A stretch of DNA of 64,000 bases, from assembly GCA_030440445.1 (NCBI GenBank), contig CP098528.1, forward strand, positions 930,001-994,000, given 5' to 3'. The notes below the pieces were generated by a model, which saw only the letters and a program-made list of their open reading frames with translations, searched no databases and was not told the DNA's origin. Every line of letters begins with the position of its first letter. The first letter of the stretch is position 1. Below, piece after piece: positions 24,961-33,300 of this stretch. The DNA comes from Halomonas sp. KG2 (GTDB taxonomy: Bacteria > Pseudomonadota > Gammaproteobacteria > Pseudomonadales > Halomonadaceae). Position numbers and translations under genes: made by a program.

Positions 24961-25388
24961 CACCGTCATTCCTGAGCCACCGCACCGTCATTCCCGAGTG
25001 GGGTTATCGGGAATCCACCTTGACCTTGGCCTGCAGCAGCCCGAAGCCTCAGGTCAACATGGATTCCCGCTAAGGGCCTGCGGGAATGACAAAGTGGCAG
25101 GGCCTGCGGGAATGGCGAGGGCGGTTCGGAGGGCTGGGGTGGAGTCGCCGCACCGTCATTCCTGAGTCACCGAACCGTCATTCCCGAGTGGGGTAATCGG
25201 GAATCCACCTTGACCTTGGCCTGCAGCAGCCCGAAACCCCTGGTCAACATGGATTCCCGCTAAGGGCCTGCGGGAATGACGAAGTGGCAGGGCCTGCGGG
25301 AATGACGAAGTGGTAGGGCCTGCGGGAATGACGAAGTGGTAGGGCCTGTAGGAGTGACGAGGGCGGCACGGAGGGCTGGGGTGGAGTC
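24961..25388. repeat. Two tandem copies of a ~190-bp CATTCCCG-type repeat
   Basis: Copy 1 spans 24961-25150 and copy 2 spans 25151-25388; they are nearly identical. Each contains nested inverted pairs CATTCCCG ... CGGGAATCCA and TGGATTCCCG ... CGGGAATGAC. Each ends in a 26-bp direct repeat (GGGCCTGCGGGAATGACGAAGTGGTA-like), present twice in copy 1 and four times in copy 2 (units at 25264, 25290, 25316 and 25342). The GTCATTCCCG / CGGGAATGAC theme is that of dispersed palindromic repeats found in many proteobacteria. This element fills most of the 656-bp gene-free stretch between rpmJ2 and the phosphatase gene; I see no gene in it. Confidence 0.85.
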
Positions 25389-25480
25389 ATCGTCAGGCAC
25401 TTATTAAACAAAAAAACCAGCCCATCAGATAATGCCGGTCGGCTTAACTGACTTGCATTAGGGGTGGAGCGGATATTCTG

Positions 25481-26278
25481 TTAGCAAGAGCTTAAACATG
25501 CTAGCAGTTGGCTATGCTGCTCGGGGTGCGCAGCAATTAGGCTGTTCCATTGAACAGGATTTGCCTCACCAGAGATATCCGTGACGGTGTATCCAGCTTC
25601 CCGAGCTATCACAATACCGGCAGCGATATCCCAGAAGTCGAGCGCGGCGCCTTGCGACCAAAAAGCATCAAACCGACCTAGGCTGAGATAGGCGATCTCA
25701 AGTGCCGCTGAACCAGGGCTGCGGATACCCGCCACTTGGGGCATTAATGTCGCGAGTTGATTTAGCGCTGTCGTGCAGTTGCCTTTAGCGTGATAGGGCA
25801 GACAAGTGCTCACCAGCATCTCGGTTAGCGGGCGAGGGACTGGTGTTGTTAACGGGCGGTCATTGAGAAAGGCGCCCGCACCTTGGCCTGCCCAAAGCAT
25901 CTCATCTAGGAGTGGTTGATAGACAACACCGATAATTAGCGCATCACCTTTGGTGACCGCAATAGACACCGAGAAATGAGGCACGCCATGCAGAAAATTG
26001 CTGGTGCCATCAAGGGGGTCAATAATCACGGTATAGTCGCTATCGGTGGGCGTCAGGCCGCTCTCTTCACCGAGGAAAGCGATATCGGGAAAGGCGCTGC
26101 TGATGCAGTCGATAATGATACTCTCGGCGGCCGTATCGTAGTAGCTCACAAAGTCTGACGCCCCCTTTTGCTCGAAAGCAATCCGCCCCTTTTGCGAATA
26201 CCCCTCGCGCAACAGCACGCCCGCCTCATAGGCAGCTTGCTTAACTGTTTCCAGCAAGCTGTTTTCGCTCTCAAGCAT
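25481..26278 (-). CDS. Inositol monophosphatase family protein
   Basis: A 265-aa enzyme with the metal-binding motifs FLGEESG (~residue 69), DPLDGTSNFLHG (~88-99) and the C-terminal ALDFWDIAAGIVIAREAG, plus GSAALEIAYLSLGRFDAF. These are the family signatures for lithium-sensitive, Mg-dependent phosphomonoesterases. Members hydrolyse inositol-1-phosphate, 3'-phosphoadenosine 5'-phosphate, histidinol phosphate or sugar phosphates; this one cannot be assigned further. AGGAG precedes the start. It stands alone, with an iron-regulated promoter region on its upstream side. Confidence 0.88.
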   Translation of the reverse strand: MLESENSLLETVKQAAYEAGVLLREGYSQKGRIAFEQKGASDFVSYYDTAAESIIIDCISSAFPDIAFLGEESGLTPTDSDYTVIIDPLDGTSNFLHGVPHFSVSIAVTKGDALIIGVVYQPLLDEMLWAGQGAGAFLNDRPLTTPVPRPLTEMLVSTCLPYHAKGNCTTALNQLATLMPQVAGIRSPGSAALEIAYLSLGRFDAFWSQGAALDFWDIAAGIVIAREAGYTVTDISGEANPVQWNSLIAAHPEQHSQLLACLSSC

Positions 26279-26458
26279 GTCGTTTCTCCTGGGGCTTATA
26301 TGGCTGTTATCAAATCATTTGCTAAAGGTAACGAACCATCCATGACGTGGCGATGACAGTAGACGTTTTTGGTTTGGTAGGTCAGTTGTTTAGTACAAGC
26401 ATATCGTTATGAAAAGAGGATTAGGCCTCGCTGATTGACTTTACTGCCTGTTAACGCA

Positions 26459-26476
26459 AATAATAATTATTGTTAT
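26459..26476 (+). promoter_or_regulatory. Fur box upstream of the sigma factor gene
   Basis: Three consecutive hexamers AATAAT, AATTAT and TGTTAT fit the NAT(A/T)AT model of Fur binding with one mismatch in 18 positions. It lies 38 bp upstream of the chosen GTG start of the PvdS-like sigma factor, where Fur-iron would repress it. Confidence 0.65.
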
Positions 26477-26513
26477 TTATTTTGTGGTGTTAGTTAAGGC
26501 AGGAGGCCAATCA

Positions 26514-27002
26514 GTGGATACCCAGACCTGGAGCGCTGAGTTAGAAGATATCTTCGTTAATCAGCGGCCCCGGCTCTGCTGTGTCGCCGCAAGAGTATTG
26601 GGCAATGCTGATCAAGCCGATGATGTTGTGCAGGATGCCTATCTGAAAATTTCGGAAGCAACCACGCTTTTTGAGGTGAAGCAGCCCATATCCTATGTGT
26701 CACGTGTGGTGCGCAACCTCGCCATTGACCGCTGCCGCCGTTCGGCGTTTGAGTCAACTTTGTTTGCAAAAGAAGAGGAAGGGGAGGCCGCCTCTTACGC
26801 GTCACACTCTCCAGAGGTGATCGCGATTGACCGCCAGGCCTTGGCACAGGTGGTGGACGCGTTGGACGAGCTGCCTGAGCGTACGCGGCGCGCTTTTGAG
26901 CTCTATCGTTCGGGAAGTCATACGCAGCGGGAAGTGGCTCACTTGTTAGGTATTTCCACCACGTTAGTTAATTTTATGATTCGCGATGCATTGACGCATT
27001 GA
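26514..27002 (+). CDS. ECF sigma factor, PvdS-like (iron starvation)
   Basis: A 162-aa sigma-70 family ECF factor. Region 2 is ~10-75 (ADDVVQDAYLKI, SYVSRVVRNLAIDRCRR). Region 4 is ~105-162 (LDELPERTRRAFELYRSGSHTQREVAHLLGISTTLVNFMIRDAL). This last stretch is strikingly like P. aeruginosa PvdS, which drives pyoverdine genes. A PvdS-type promoter precedes the siderophore operon just downstream. GTG at 26514 is chosen because GGAGG lies 7 nt upstream; an in-frame codon 30 bp earlier has no such site. The protein ends abruptly at RDALTH because an 8-bp tandem duplication shifts the frame; without it the end would read RDALTHCRQSLQG, closer to PvdS. Region 4 is complete, so activity is probably retained. 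Confidence 0.88.
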   Translation: MDTQTWSAELEDIFVNQRPRLCCVAARVLGNADQADDVVQDAYLKISEATTLFEVKQPISYVSRVVRNLAIDRCRRSAFESTLFAKEEEGEAASYASHSPEVIAIDRQALAQVVDALDELPERTRRAFELYRSGSHTQREVAHLLGISTTLVNFMIRDALTH

Positions 27003-27009
27003 CGCATTG
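26988..27009 (+). repeat. 8-bp tandem duplication at the sigma factor C-terminus
   Basis: GCATTGAC (26988-26995) is repeated at 26996-27003 and followed by a partial third copy GCATTG (27004-27009). The second copy places TGA in frame at 27000. Loss of one unit would extend the protein by CRQSLQG before TAA. Confidence 0.9.
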
Positions 27010-27172
27010 CCGCCAGTCGCTACAAGGTTAAACGTTGCCAGATCGGTAAGCCCACGTTCCGTCCCTTCTTTGTTGTCGCTTTGTTACACTGTCAGCAAAT
27101 AGCGTTGATAATATTACACGCTTCCCGAGACAGGTGTTCAGCAGGCAGCAGTAGCGAGGTTTGACAGTAACG

Positions 27173-27379
27173 ATGGATAACGACAGCGGCGATGATGCCG
27201 TTTGGCAAACGGCGCTAGACTGGCTGATGCGCGAGCATGAAGAGACGTTGAGCGACGCTGATCGCGAGGCGCTTCATGCGTGGTTAGCGGCTTCTTCTCA
27301 GCACCGCCGTGTATTTCGTGAAGCCGAACAGCTATGGCTGCTAACGGGGATGATTCCAAGTGGTGATGAGCGCAACTGA
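27173..27379 (+). CDS. Miniature FecR-like protein, DUF4880 domain only
   Basis: A 68-aa protein, MDNDSGDDAVWQTALDWLMREHE followed by LSDADREALHAWLAASSQHRRVFREAEQLWLLTG. The W-(x)8-ADRxALHxWLAxSxxHRRxFxxAExLW pattern is the N-terminal cytoplasmic DUF4880 domain of FecR/FpvR-type anti-sigma factors. The transmembrane helix and periplasmic signalling domain (some 250 residues) are absent and no remnant is seen before the next gene. It directly follows the PvdS-like sigma gene, so it probably binds that sigma factor without receiving a surface signal. It could instead be a decaying FecR relic. The ATG is favoured over an upstream TTG on spacing grounds; no ribosome-binding site is ideal. Confidence 0.7.
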   Translation: MDNDSGDDAVWQTALDWLMREHEETLSDADREALHAWLAASSQHRRVFREAEQLWLLTGMIPSGDERN

Positions 27380-27545
27380 TCAGTCACTGTTTTTTTTACT
27401 CTCCTCCTTCGGTTGTCAGGCTAACTAAATGGTCGCGAGCTAAAGCTTCCTCCTACTGGTGCAATTCTTAGTCTGGCAAAGGTAATTCTATGCCTACGCC
27501 CTAGCGGCCCCTCCCCTTATTTTTTCTATTTTCCTACCCCAACAT

Positions 27546-27569
27546 TAAATTTTCTGACGCCTCACTCGT
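27546..27569 (+). promoter_or_regulatory. Iron-starvation (PvdS-type) promoter TAAAT-N16-CGT
   Basis: TAAAT at 27546-27550 and CGT at 27567-27569 are separated by exactly 16 bp, the arrangement of the Pseudomonas iron-starvation box read by PvdS. It lies 66 bp upstream of the MbtH-like start, the first gene of the siderophore operon. A PvdS-like sigma gene is immediately upstream. Confidence 0.7.
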
Positions 27570-27577
27570 CATTGAGT

Positions 27578-27608
27578 AATGAGAAGTAATTGCGTTTTAT
27601 TTCTCATT
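27578..27608 (+). promoter_or_regulatory. Leader stem-loop before the MbtH-like gene
   Basis: AATGAGAA (27578-27585) and TTCTCATT (27601-27608) form a perfect 8-bp inverted repeat with a 15-nt AT-rich loop. It lies at about +1 to +30 from the predicted promoter and ends 14 bp before the ribosome-binding site. It could be an mRNA structure or a diverged regulator site. Confidence 0.3.
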
Positions 27609-27634
27609 CCTTTGGCAACGATGAGGTTAGTCCC

Positions 27635-27880
27635 ATGACAAGCTGTTTTGATCGTGAAGATGGTGTCTTCCGTGTATTAGTCAACCACGAAGAGCAGTAC
27701 TCCCTCTGGCCAGAATGGAAAGCGATTCCCGCTGGCTGGACCGATACCGGCGTACTCGGCGATAAGCCAACCTGCCTCGACTACGTCGAAAAGACCTGGA
27801 CTGATATGCGGCCACTGTCGCTGCGCCAGTGGATGGATGAGCAGGCTAACGCTGAGGCGGAGCAGGTGGATGCAGGTTAA
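27635..27880 (+). CDS. MbtH-like NRPS accessory protein
   Basis: An 81-aa protein [35 protein letters not shown]... with the conserved NxExQxSLWP-x(5)-PxGW core and the second signature [15 protein letters not shown]. MbtH-like proteins bind adenylation domains and are often needed for their folding and activity; here the partners are the two NRPSs downstream. The ATG at 27635 has GAGGT 7 nt upstream. It is the first gene of the operon behind the PvdS-type promoter and overlaps the thioesterase start by 11 bp. Confidence 0.95.
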   Translation: MTSCFDREDGVFRVLVNHEEQYSLWPEWKAIPAGWTDTGVLGDKPTCLDYVEKTWTDMRPLSLRQWMDEQANAEAEQVDAG

Positions 27881-28610
27881 GCGTTTAAGACTGCTCTGCC
27901 TGCCCTGTGCCGGGGCTAGCGCCACCATGTATCTGCGCTGGAAGCGTCAGTTGCCCGCCTGGATCGAGGTATATCCCGTCGAGCTGCCTGGGCGTGGTGA
28001 GCGCCTGGGTGAGTCGCTCATCGATGACTTCGAGTCCCAGGTCGTGCGGCTGTGCGAAGAGCAAGCAACGCGGATGCGCGGCGACTTTGCCCTGTTCGGT
28101 CACAGCATGGGGGCGTTGTTGGCCTACGGCATGGCAGCTCGCTTGCGCGATGTAGGGCGACCTCAGCCACGGATGCTATTCGCCTCAGGCAGTGCGGCAC
28201 CCTCAATGCGCGACTCAGAGCGTTTAGCGGGGCTTGATAACGATAAGGCCTTAATCGCGGATCTACGCCAACAGGGCGGCACCCCAGAGGAAGTGTTCGA
28301 AAGCCCGGAACTGCTGCGCCTCACTCTTGATGTGTTGGCGGCGGACTATCGCCTCTGCCGCAGTTTCCGCTATCGCGGCGGGTCGCCGTTTGGTTATCCC
28401 TTACAGGTACTCGCAGGGCGCGATGACGATATCGAAAGAGAGCGTTTAGAAGCGTGGCAGCGAGAAGCGGGCGGGGCGTTCTCGTTGGACTGGTTCGAAG
28501 GAGGGCACTTCTTTATTCGCCAGCAGCAAGCACAAGTGCTGGAGACTATCGAACGGGCGCTGACTCGACGGCTTGAGGAGGTGCCCCATGCAGCGCCTGC
28601 AGTTAGCTGA
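27870..28610 (+). CDS. Type II (editing) thioesterase
   Basis: A 246-aa alpha/beta-hydrolase. [22 protein letters not shown] is the N-terminal oxyanion region; the nucleophile motif is GHSMG (~residue 75); later LAGRDDDI supplies the acid and the FEGGHFFI motif the catalytic histidine. This is the external thioesterase family (GrsT/PvdG-like) that removes misprimed groups from carrier domains. The ATG at 27870 lies inside the end of the MbtH-like gene. The C-terminus overlaps the phosphopantetheinyl transferase start by 23 bp, indicating tight translational coupling. Confidence 0.92.
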   Translation: MQVKRLRLLCLPCAGASATMYLRWKRQLPAWIEVYPVELPGRGERLGESLIDDFESQVVRLCEEQATRMRGDFALFGHSMGALLAYGMAARLRDVGRPQPRMLFASGSAAPSMRDSERLAGLDNDKALIADLRQQGGTPEEVFESPELLRLTLDVLAADYRLCRSFRYRGGSPFGYPLQVLAGRDDDIERERLEAWQREAGGAFSLDWFEGGHFFIRQQQAQVLETIERALTRRLEEVPHAAPAVS

Positions 28611-29400
28611 AGGGGCTCCTGAGGGGCTTGAAGTCTGGCGCTTATCGCTCGGTCTGAACGCCCCGGTGGCTGACGAAGATGATCGGTTGCTGAGTCGAGC
28701 CGAGTGGCAGCGCGCCCAGCGGCTTCGCCGTCACGCCGATGTCGTACGCGCCGTGGCGACTCGAGCGGCCCTGCGGCGACTGCTATCAGCGCACACCGGT
28801 ATAGCGCCAGAAAAGTTGGTGTTCACTCAGAACGCTTACGGCAAACCAGCGTTGGAAAACGCTGATGGGCCTGCTTTCAATGTCTCCCACTCTGGCCATG
28901 TCGCCCTGATCGCGATTGCTCCCGGCGGAGCGGTGGGGGTCGATATTGAGCGTTGCCGACCCGAGGCCGAACTGGCGCCGCTGCAAGGGCTGGTGCTATC
29001 GCCGAGTGAGCAGCTCGACCACGCACGCGACGGCATCGCACTGCCCTTCATGGAGCGCTGGGTGGTTAAAGAGGCGGTGCTCAAAGCCCTGGGCCTGGGC
29101 ATCGCTGATCATTTGCAGGCGCTCTCGATCACTTCCTCTTTAGGGTCGCCAGGCACCTATCACCTTGAGCACTCGCTTCCCGTGTCATCACCTTTGCAAG
29201 CATGGCCGCTGCCAGCGCCGAGTGGCTATGCCGCTGCCCTGGGTTATATCGATTCAGGCTATGTCGATTCAGGCTATTCCCACACAAACGCCCAGGGCAA
29301 ACGCTACTCAACGAATTTTCAGGAGATCAATAATGGACAGCCAAAGCGCAACACCAACGCAACAAACCAACACCATATCCAAACGTCAGGGGCCTGCTGA
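28588..29400 (+). CDS. Sfp-type phosphopantetheinyl transferase
   Basis: A 270-aa enzyme with the family motifs NVSHSGH (~residue 98), VGVDIER (~117) and ERWVVKEAVLKALGLG (~157-172). Asp and Glu in these motifs bind Mg-CoA. It transfers 4'-phosphopantetheine to the carrier domains of the NRPSs. GAGGAGG precedes the ATG. The last ~50 residues are unusual: a short tandem repeat (GYIDSGYVDSGYS, 15-bp units at 29242 and 29257) leads into a polar Asn/Thr/Gln-rich tail that overlaps the next gene by 68 bp. The tail is probably a late extension rather than part of the fold. Confidence 0.92.
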   Translation: MQRLQLAEGAPEGLEVWRLSLGLNAPVADEDDRLLSRAEWQRAQRLRRHADVVRAVATRAALRRLLSAHTGIAPEKLVFTQNAYGKPALENADGPAFNVSHSGHVALIAIAPGGAVGVDIERCRPEAELAPLQGLVLSPSEQLDHARDGIALPFMERWVVKEAVLKALGLGIADHLQALSITSSLGSPGTYHLEHSLPVSSPLQAWPLPAPSGYAAALGYIDSGYVDSGYSHTNAQGKRYSTNFQEINNGQPKRNTNATNQHHIQTSGAC

Positions 29401-30334
29401 TTCGGAGCTGCCCATTATGATTTCTCCCTCCTACCCAGGGCAGCCACTGCTGGAAGCCTTTGGCGAGTTGCGCGCGGATATTGAGACGCTGGTGGCCAGA
29501 GTCGGTGGGGTGTTGCTAAGAGGTTTCGATGTTCCCTCCGTGGACGATTTTCAGCAGTTTGCTGCCGCCTTTGGTCATCCTCTGCTGAGTTATGAGTTCG
29601 CCTCAACACCGCGTTCAGCGGTTTCGTCGGGCATTTATACCTCGACCGAGTACCCCGCTCATCAACATATTCCCCTCCACAATGAGCAGGCCTACACCCG
29701 CGAGTGGCCGATGAAAATCTGGTTCCACTGTGTCACCGCTTCCCCCGAAGGGGGAGAGACGCCGATAGCCGATAGCCGCGCTATTTACCGCCGTATGCCT
29801 GCAGAGATCCGCGAGCGCTTTGCCCCCGGCATTCTCTACGTACGCAACTACGGCGATTTCGACATGCCTTGGCAAAAGGTGTTTAACACCGAAGACCGTG
29901 CCGAGGTGGAGGCATTCTGCCAGCGCGCGGGGATTCGTTGTGAGTGGAAGCCTGATGGCGACCTGCGTACTACCCAGTTATGCCAAAGCATAGAGACTCA
30001 CCCTGTCACCGGTGAGCAGGTGTGGTTTAACCAGGGCCATCTTTTCCATGTCTCCAACCTGCAGCCAGAGGTGCGAGAGTCGCTGGAAGAGCTGCTCGAC
30101 CCCGAAGACATGCCGCGTAACGTCTTCTTTGCCGATGGTAGCCCCATTGACGATGCCATCTTCGATGAGATCCGCGGCGTACTGGCCGACGAAACGGTGA
30201 TGTTCCCCTGGCAGGCAGGCGATGTGCTGATGCTCGACAACATGCTGGTCGCCCATGCGCGCACGCCGTTCAAAGGGCCGCGCAAAGTCGTCGTCGCCAT
30301 GGCGGAAGGTCACGGCAACCTCTCCAACGACTAA
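29333..30334 (+). CDS. TauD/SyrP-like dioxygenase, probable aspartyl beta-hydroxylase
   Basis: A 333-aa Fe(II)/2-oxoglutarate dioxygenase. The facial triad is visible as HNE (His116, Glu118, an HxE variant typical of the SyrP/clavaminate-synthase-like branch) and His308 in MLVAHARTPF, followed by the basic FKGPRKVVVAM that binds 2-oxoglutarate. SyrP hydroxylates carrier-bound aspartate at the beta carbon; the first NRPS module here carries an Asp-type specificity code, so beta-hydroxyaspartate, a common marine siderophore ligand, is expected. The ATG has AGGAG 7 nt upstream although it lies inside the end of the transferase gene. It is followed by the first NRPS after 45 bp. Confidence 0.88.
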   Translation: MDSQSATPTQQTNTISKRQGPADSELPIMISPSYPGQPLLEAFGELRADIETLVARVGGVLLRGFDVPSVDDFQQFAAAFGHPLLSYEFASTPRSAVSSGIYTSTEYPAHQHIPLHNEQAYTREWPMKIWFHCVTASPEGGETPIADSRAIYRRMPAEIRERFAPGILYVRNYGDFDMPWQKVFNTEDRAEVEAFCQRAGIRCEWKPDGDLRTTQLCQSIETHPVTGEQVWFNQGHLFHVSNLQPEVRESLEELLDPEDMPRNVFFADGSPIDDAIFDEIRGVLADETVMFPWQAGDVLMLDNMLVAHARTPFKGPRKVVVAMAEGHGNLSND

Positions 30335-30379
30335 ACATAACGCCTCATCTAACGGCCAGGAGTTCCAGCAGGTACGCAT

Positions 30380-33300
30380 ATGAATATTAGGCACGCTCAG
30401 ACAATGAACAGCCACCCGTCCCATAACGTTGTTAACCACAGCTTCGTTGAGCATTTAAGTCGCCTGGCCCAGGAAAGGCCCAGCGACAGGGCGCTGATTG
30501 TAGTGAACGCACAAGGTGAGACCACCCTTGACTACGCCACCCTGGAACGGCGTTCCCGCGCCCTGGCCAGCGAGCTCCAACAGCGGTTCCCGGCTGGTGA
30601 GCGTGCCTTGATCCTGCTGGATAACGATGAGCACTATGTGGTGGCGTTCTTCGCCTGCTTATATGCCGGGGTGATTGCCGTGCCGGTCTTTCCTCCGGAG
30701 TCGGCCAAGCAGCAACATCTGGCACGCCTGCTCGCCATTGCCGCCGACTCCCAGGCCGCCTGTGTGCTCACCTCTACAACGATTATCGATGTGGTCGCAT
30801 CTGCAAGCGAAGGCTTCGGCAGCGCCGAACTGATCCCCGTGGATGCCGTAGATGAGAGCCGCGCTGAACACTGGATTGAGCATCGCCCAAAGCGTGGTGA
30901 TCTCGCCTTTTTACAGTACACCTCAGGTTCCACGGCCACTCCCAAAGGGGTGATGGTTAGCCATGGGAACCTGATGGCGAACGAGCGTGCTATTGAGACG
31001 GGCTTCTCGATTGGTGCCGACGATGTTTTCGTCAGTTGGCTGCCGCTTTACCACGACATGGGGCTGATCGGTGGCTTGCTGCAGCCCATCTATCGCGGTA
31101 TCCCTGCGGTATTGATGAGCCCCACCTTCTTTTTACAGCGGCCGGTACGCTGGCTGGAAGCGATCTCCCGCCACCGGGGCACCATTAGCGGTGGCCCTGA
31201 TTTTGCCTACCGGCTGTGTCTTGAGCGTATCCGCGACGAGCAGCTTGAGGCGCTCGACTTATCCAGCTGGCGGGTTGCGTTCTCAGGCGCCGAGCCGGTA
31301 CGCCACGATACCCTCACTGGCTTTATCGAACGCTTCCGCCCGGCGGGCTTTGCCGCTGACACCGCAGCACCCTGTTATGGCTTGGCCGAAGCGACGCTAT
31401 TGGTTAGCTGTAATTCGCGCGGTACGGGCGTGGTAGGCACGGCTTTTTCTCAACAGTCGCTGGCCGAGGGAAAGGCTGCCTCAGCGGTTGAAGGCAACAC
31501 CCTGGTGGGCTGCGGTACACCGGAACCCGGTCACGCTATCGATATTGTCGACCCTGAGGGGCTTCACTCGCTGCCCAGTGGTGAAGTCGGCGAGATCTGG
31601 GTCAATGGGCCTAGCGTGGCGCACGGGTATTGGCAGAACCCAGAAGCAACAGCGCAAGCCTTTGTTACCCGCGATGGGGTCAGTTGGCAGCGCACCGATG
31701 ATGCTGATGCACAGAACCACGACGCCCGCGATGATCGCTGGTTGCGCACCGGCGATCTGGGCTTTCTGCACGAAGGGCAGCTGTATATCGCTGGGCGTAT
31801 TAAAGACCTGATCATTCTGCGCGGCCATAACGTCTACCCACAGGATATCGAGAGCGCTATCGAAGCCGAGGTGGAAGCAGTGCGCAAAGGGCGCGTGGCG
31901 GCCTTTGCAGTGACCACGCCGGAAGGCGCTGAAGGGATTGGCATTGCGGCAGAAGTCTCCCGCGGCATACAGAAGCTAGTGCCCGCCGAGAAGTTGGTCG
32001 AAGCGCTAAGCGAGACAGTGGGGAGCACTTGCCATGAGCCGCTTTCGGTAGTGCTACTGCTCAACCCAGGTGGCCTTCCCAAAACCTCCAGCGGTAAATT
32101 GCAGCGCAGCACCTGCCGCCAAGGCTGGGAGGCGGGTAGCCTGGATGCCTACGCCATTCACGCCTTTGGGCGTTTTGTCAGTGGCGGCAGCGATGAGGAT
32201 GCTGGTGGTGGAAAGTCATCGCACTCTACTGCGGAAGCTGGAAGCGAAACGGAGCAAGCGTTAGCGAAGCTCTGGCACCAGGTGCTGGGGGATGACGACA
32301 CCCAGTCGCAAAGTAAGCCGCTAGGCAGCGATGCTCATTTCTTCGCCAGCGGTGGTAATTCTCTGGCGGCGGTGCGGCTAGCCGCCATCATCAGTGATTA
32401 CTGGGGCGTCGAGCTATCTCTGCACTCGCTGTTCGAGCAACCGCGCTTGTCTGCCATGGCTAACGCTATCGAAGCACGTTTGGCGGCATCATCGGATCAA
32501 CGAGGGATGGCCATCCCCCGTCTTGAAGATGATCAGCGCCAAGGCGACATACCGCTGTCGGAAGGACAGCGCAGCCTATGGCTGACGTGGCAACTTGATC
32601 CCCAGAGCGCTGGTTACAATATGGCAGGGGCACTGCATCTCAAGGGGGTGTTGGAACCAACAGCGCTCAATGCAGCGCTGGAGGCCCTCGTACAACGACA
32701 TGATATTTTACGTACTTACTACCCCTTGAATGAGGCGGGAGAACCTGTTCAGCGGCTAGCGCAGGATTGGCATCCTGAGCTGATCTGTAACGAGATGCTC
32801 GGTGATACCGTGGATGAACGGGAGCAGGCACTGCATGACGCACTCACCAAACTGGCCCGGCAGCCTTTTGCCTTGGATCAGGCACCTCCCTTAACCGTCG
32901 CTCTCTACCGCTTGTCCACGGGGCACCATGTGTTAGCTGTCGTGCAGCACCACATTGCTGGGGATGGATGGTCAGTACAGGTGCTCATCGATGATCTATG
33001 CGCATTTTATGAAGGCGCGTGTACACAGCAAGAAGCCAAGCTTGCACCACTGCCAATACAGTTCGCAGATTATGCGGTTTGGCAGCAGCGTCAGCAGCAC
33101 AGTAGTGAGCGGCAGGGCCAACTTGCTCACTGGTGTGAACGCCTCTCCGGGGATCATCCCCCGCTAGCGTTGCCCTTGGATCGCCCACGCCAAGCGATGT
33201 CCGCACCGAGCGAAGGCCAGCTGCGCTTTACGCTTCCCGGTGAGTTGAGCGAGCAGCTACGTAGCCTAGCCCGTGAAAGAAACGTTTCACTCTACGCCGT

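Noticed and set aside
25264..25367. Possible CRISPR array in the 26-bp repeats
   Set aside because: The units are contiguous and near-identical without unique spacers; they are part of the CATTCCCG-type repeat.
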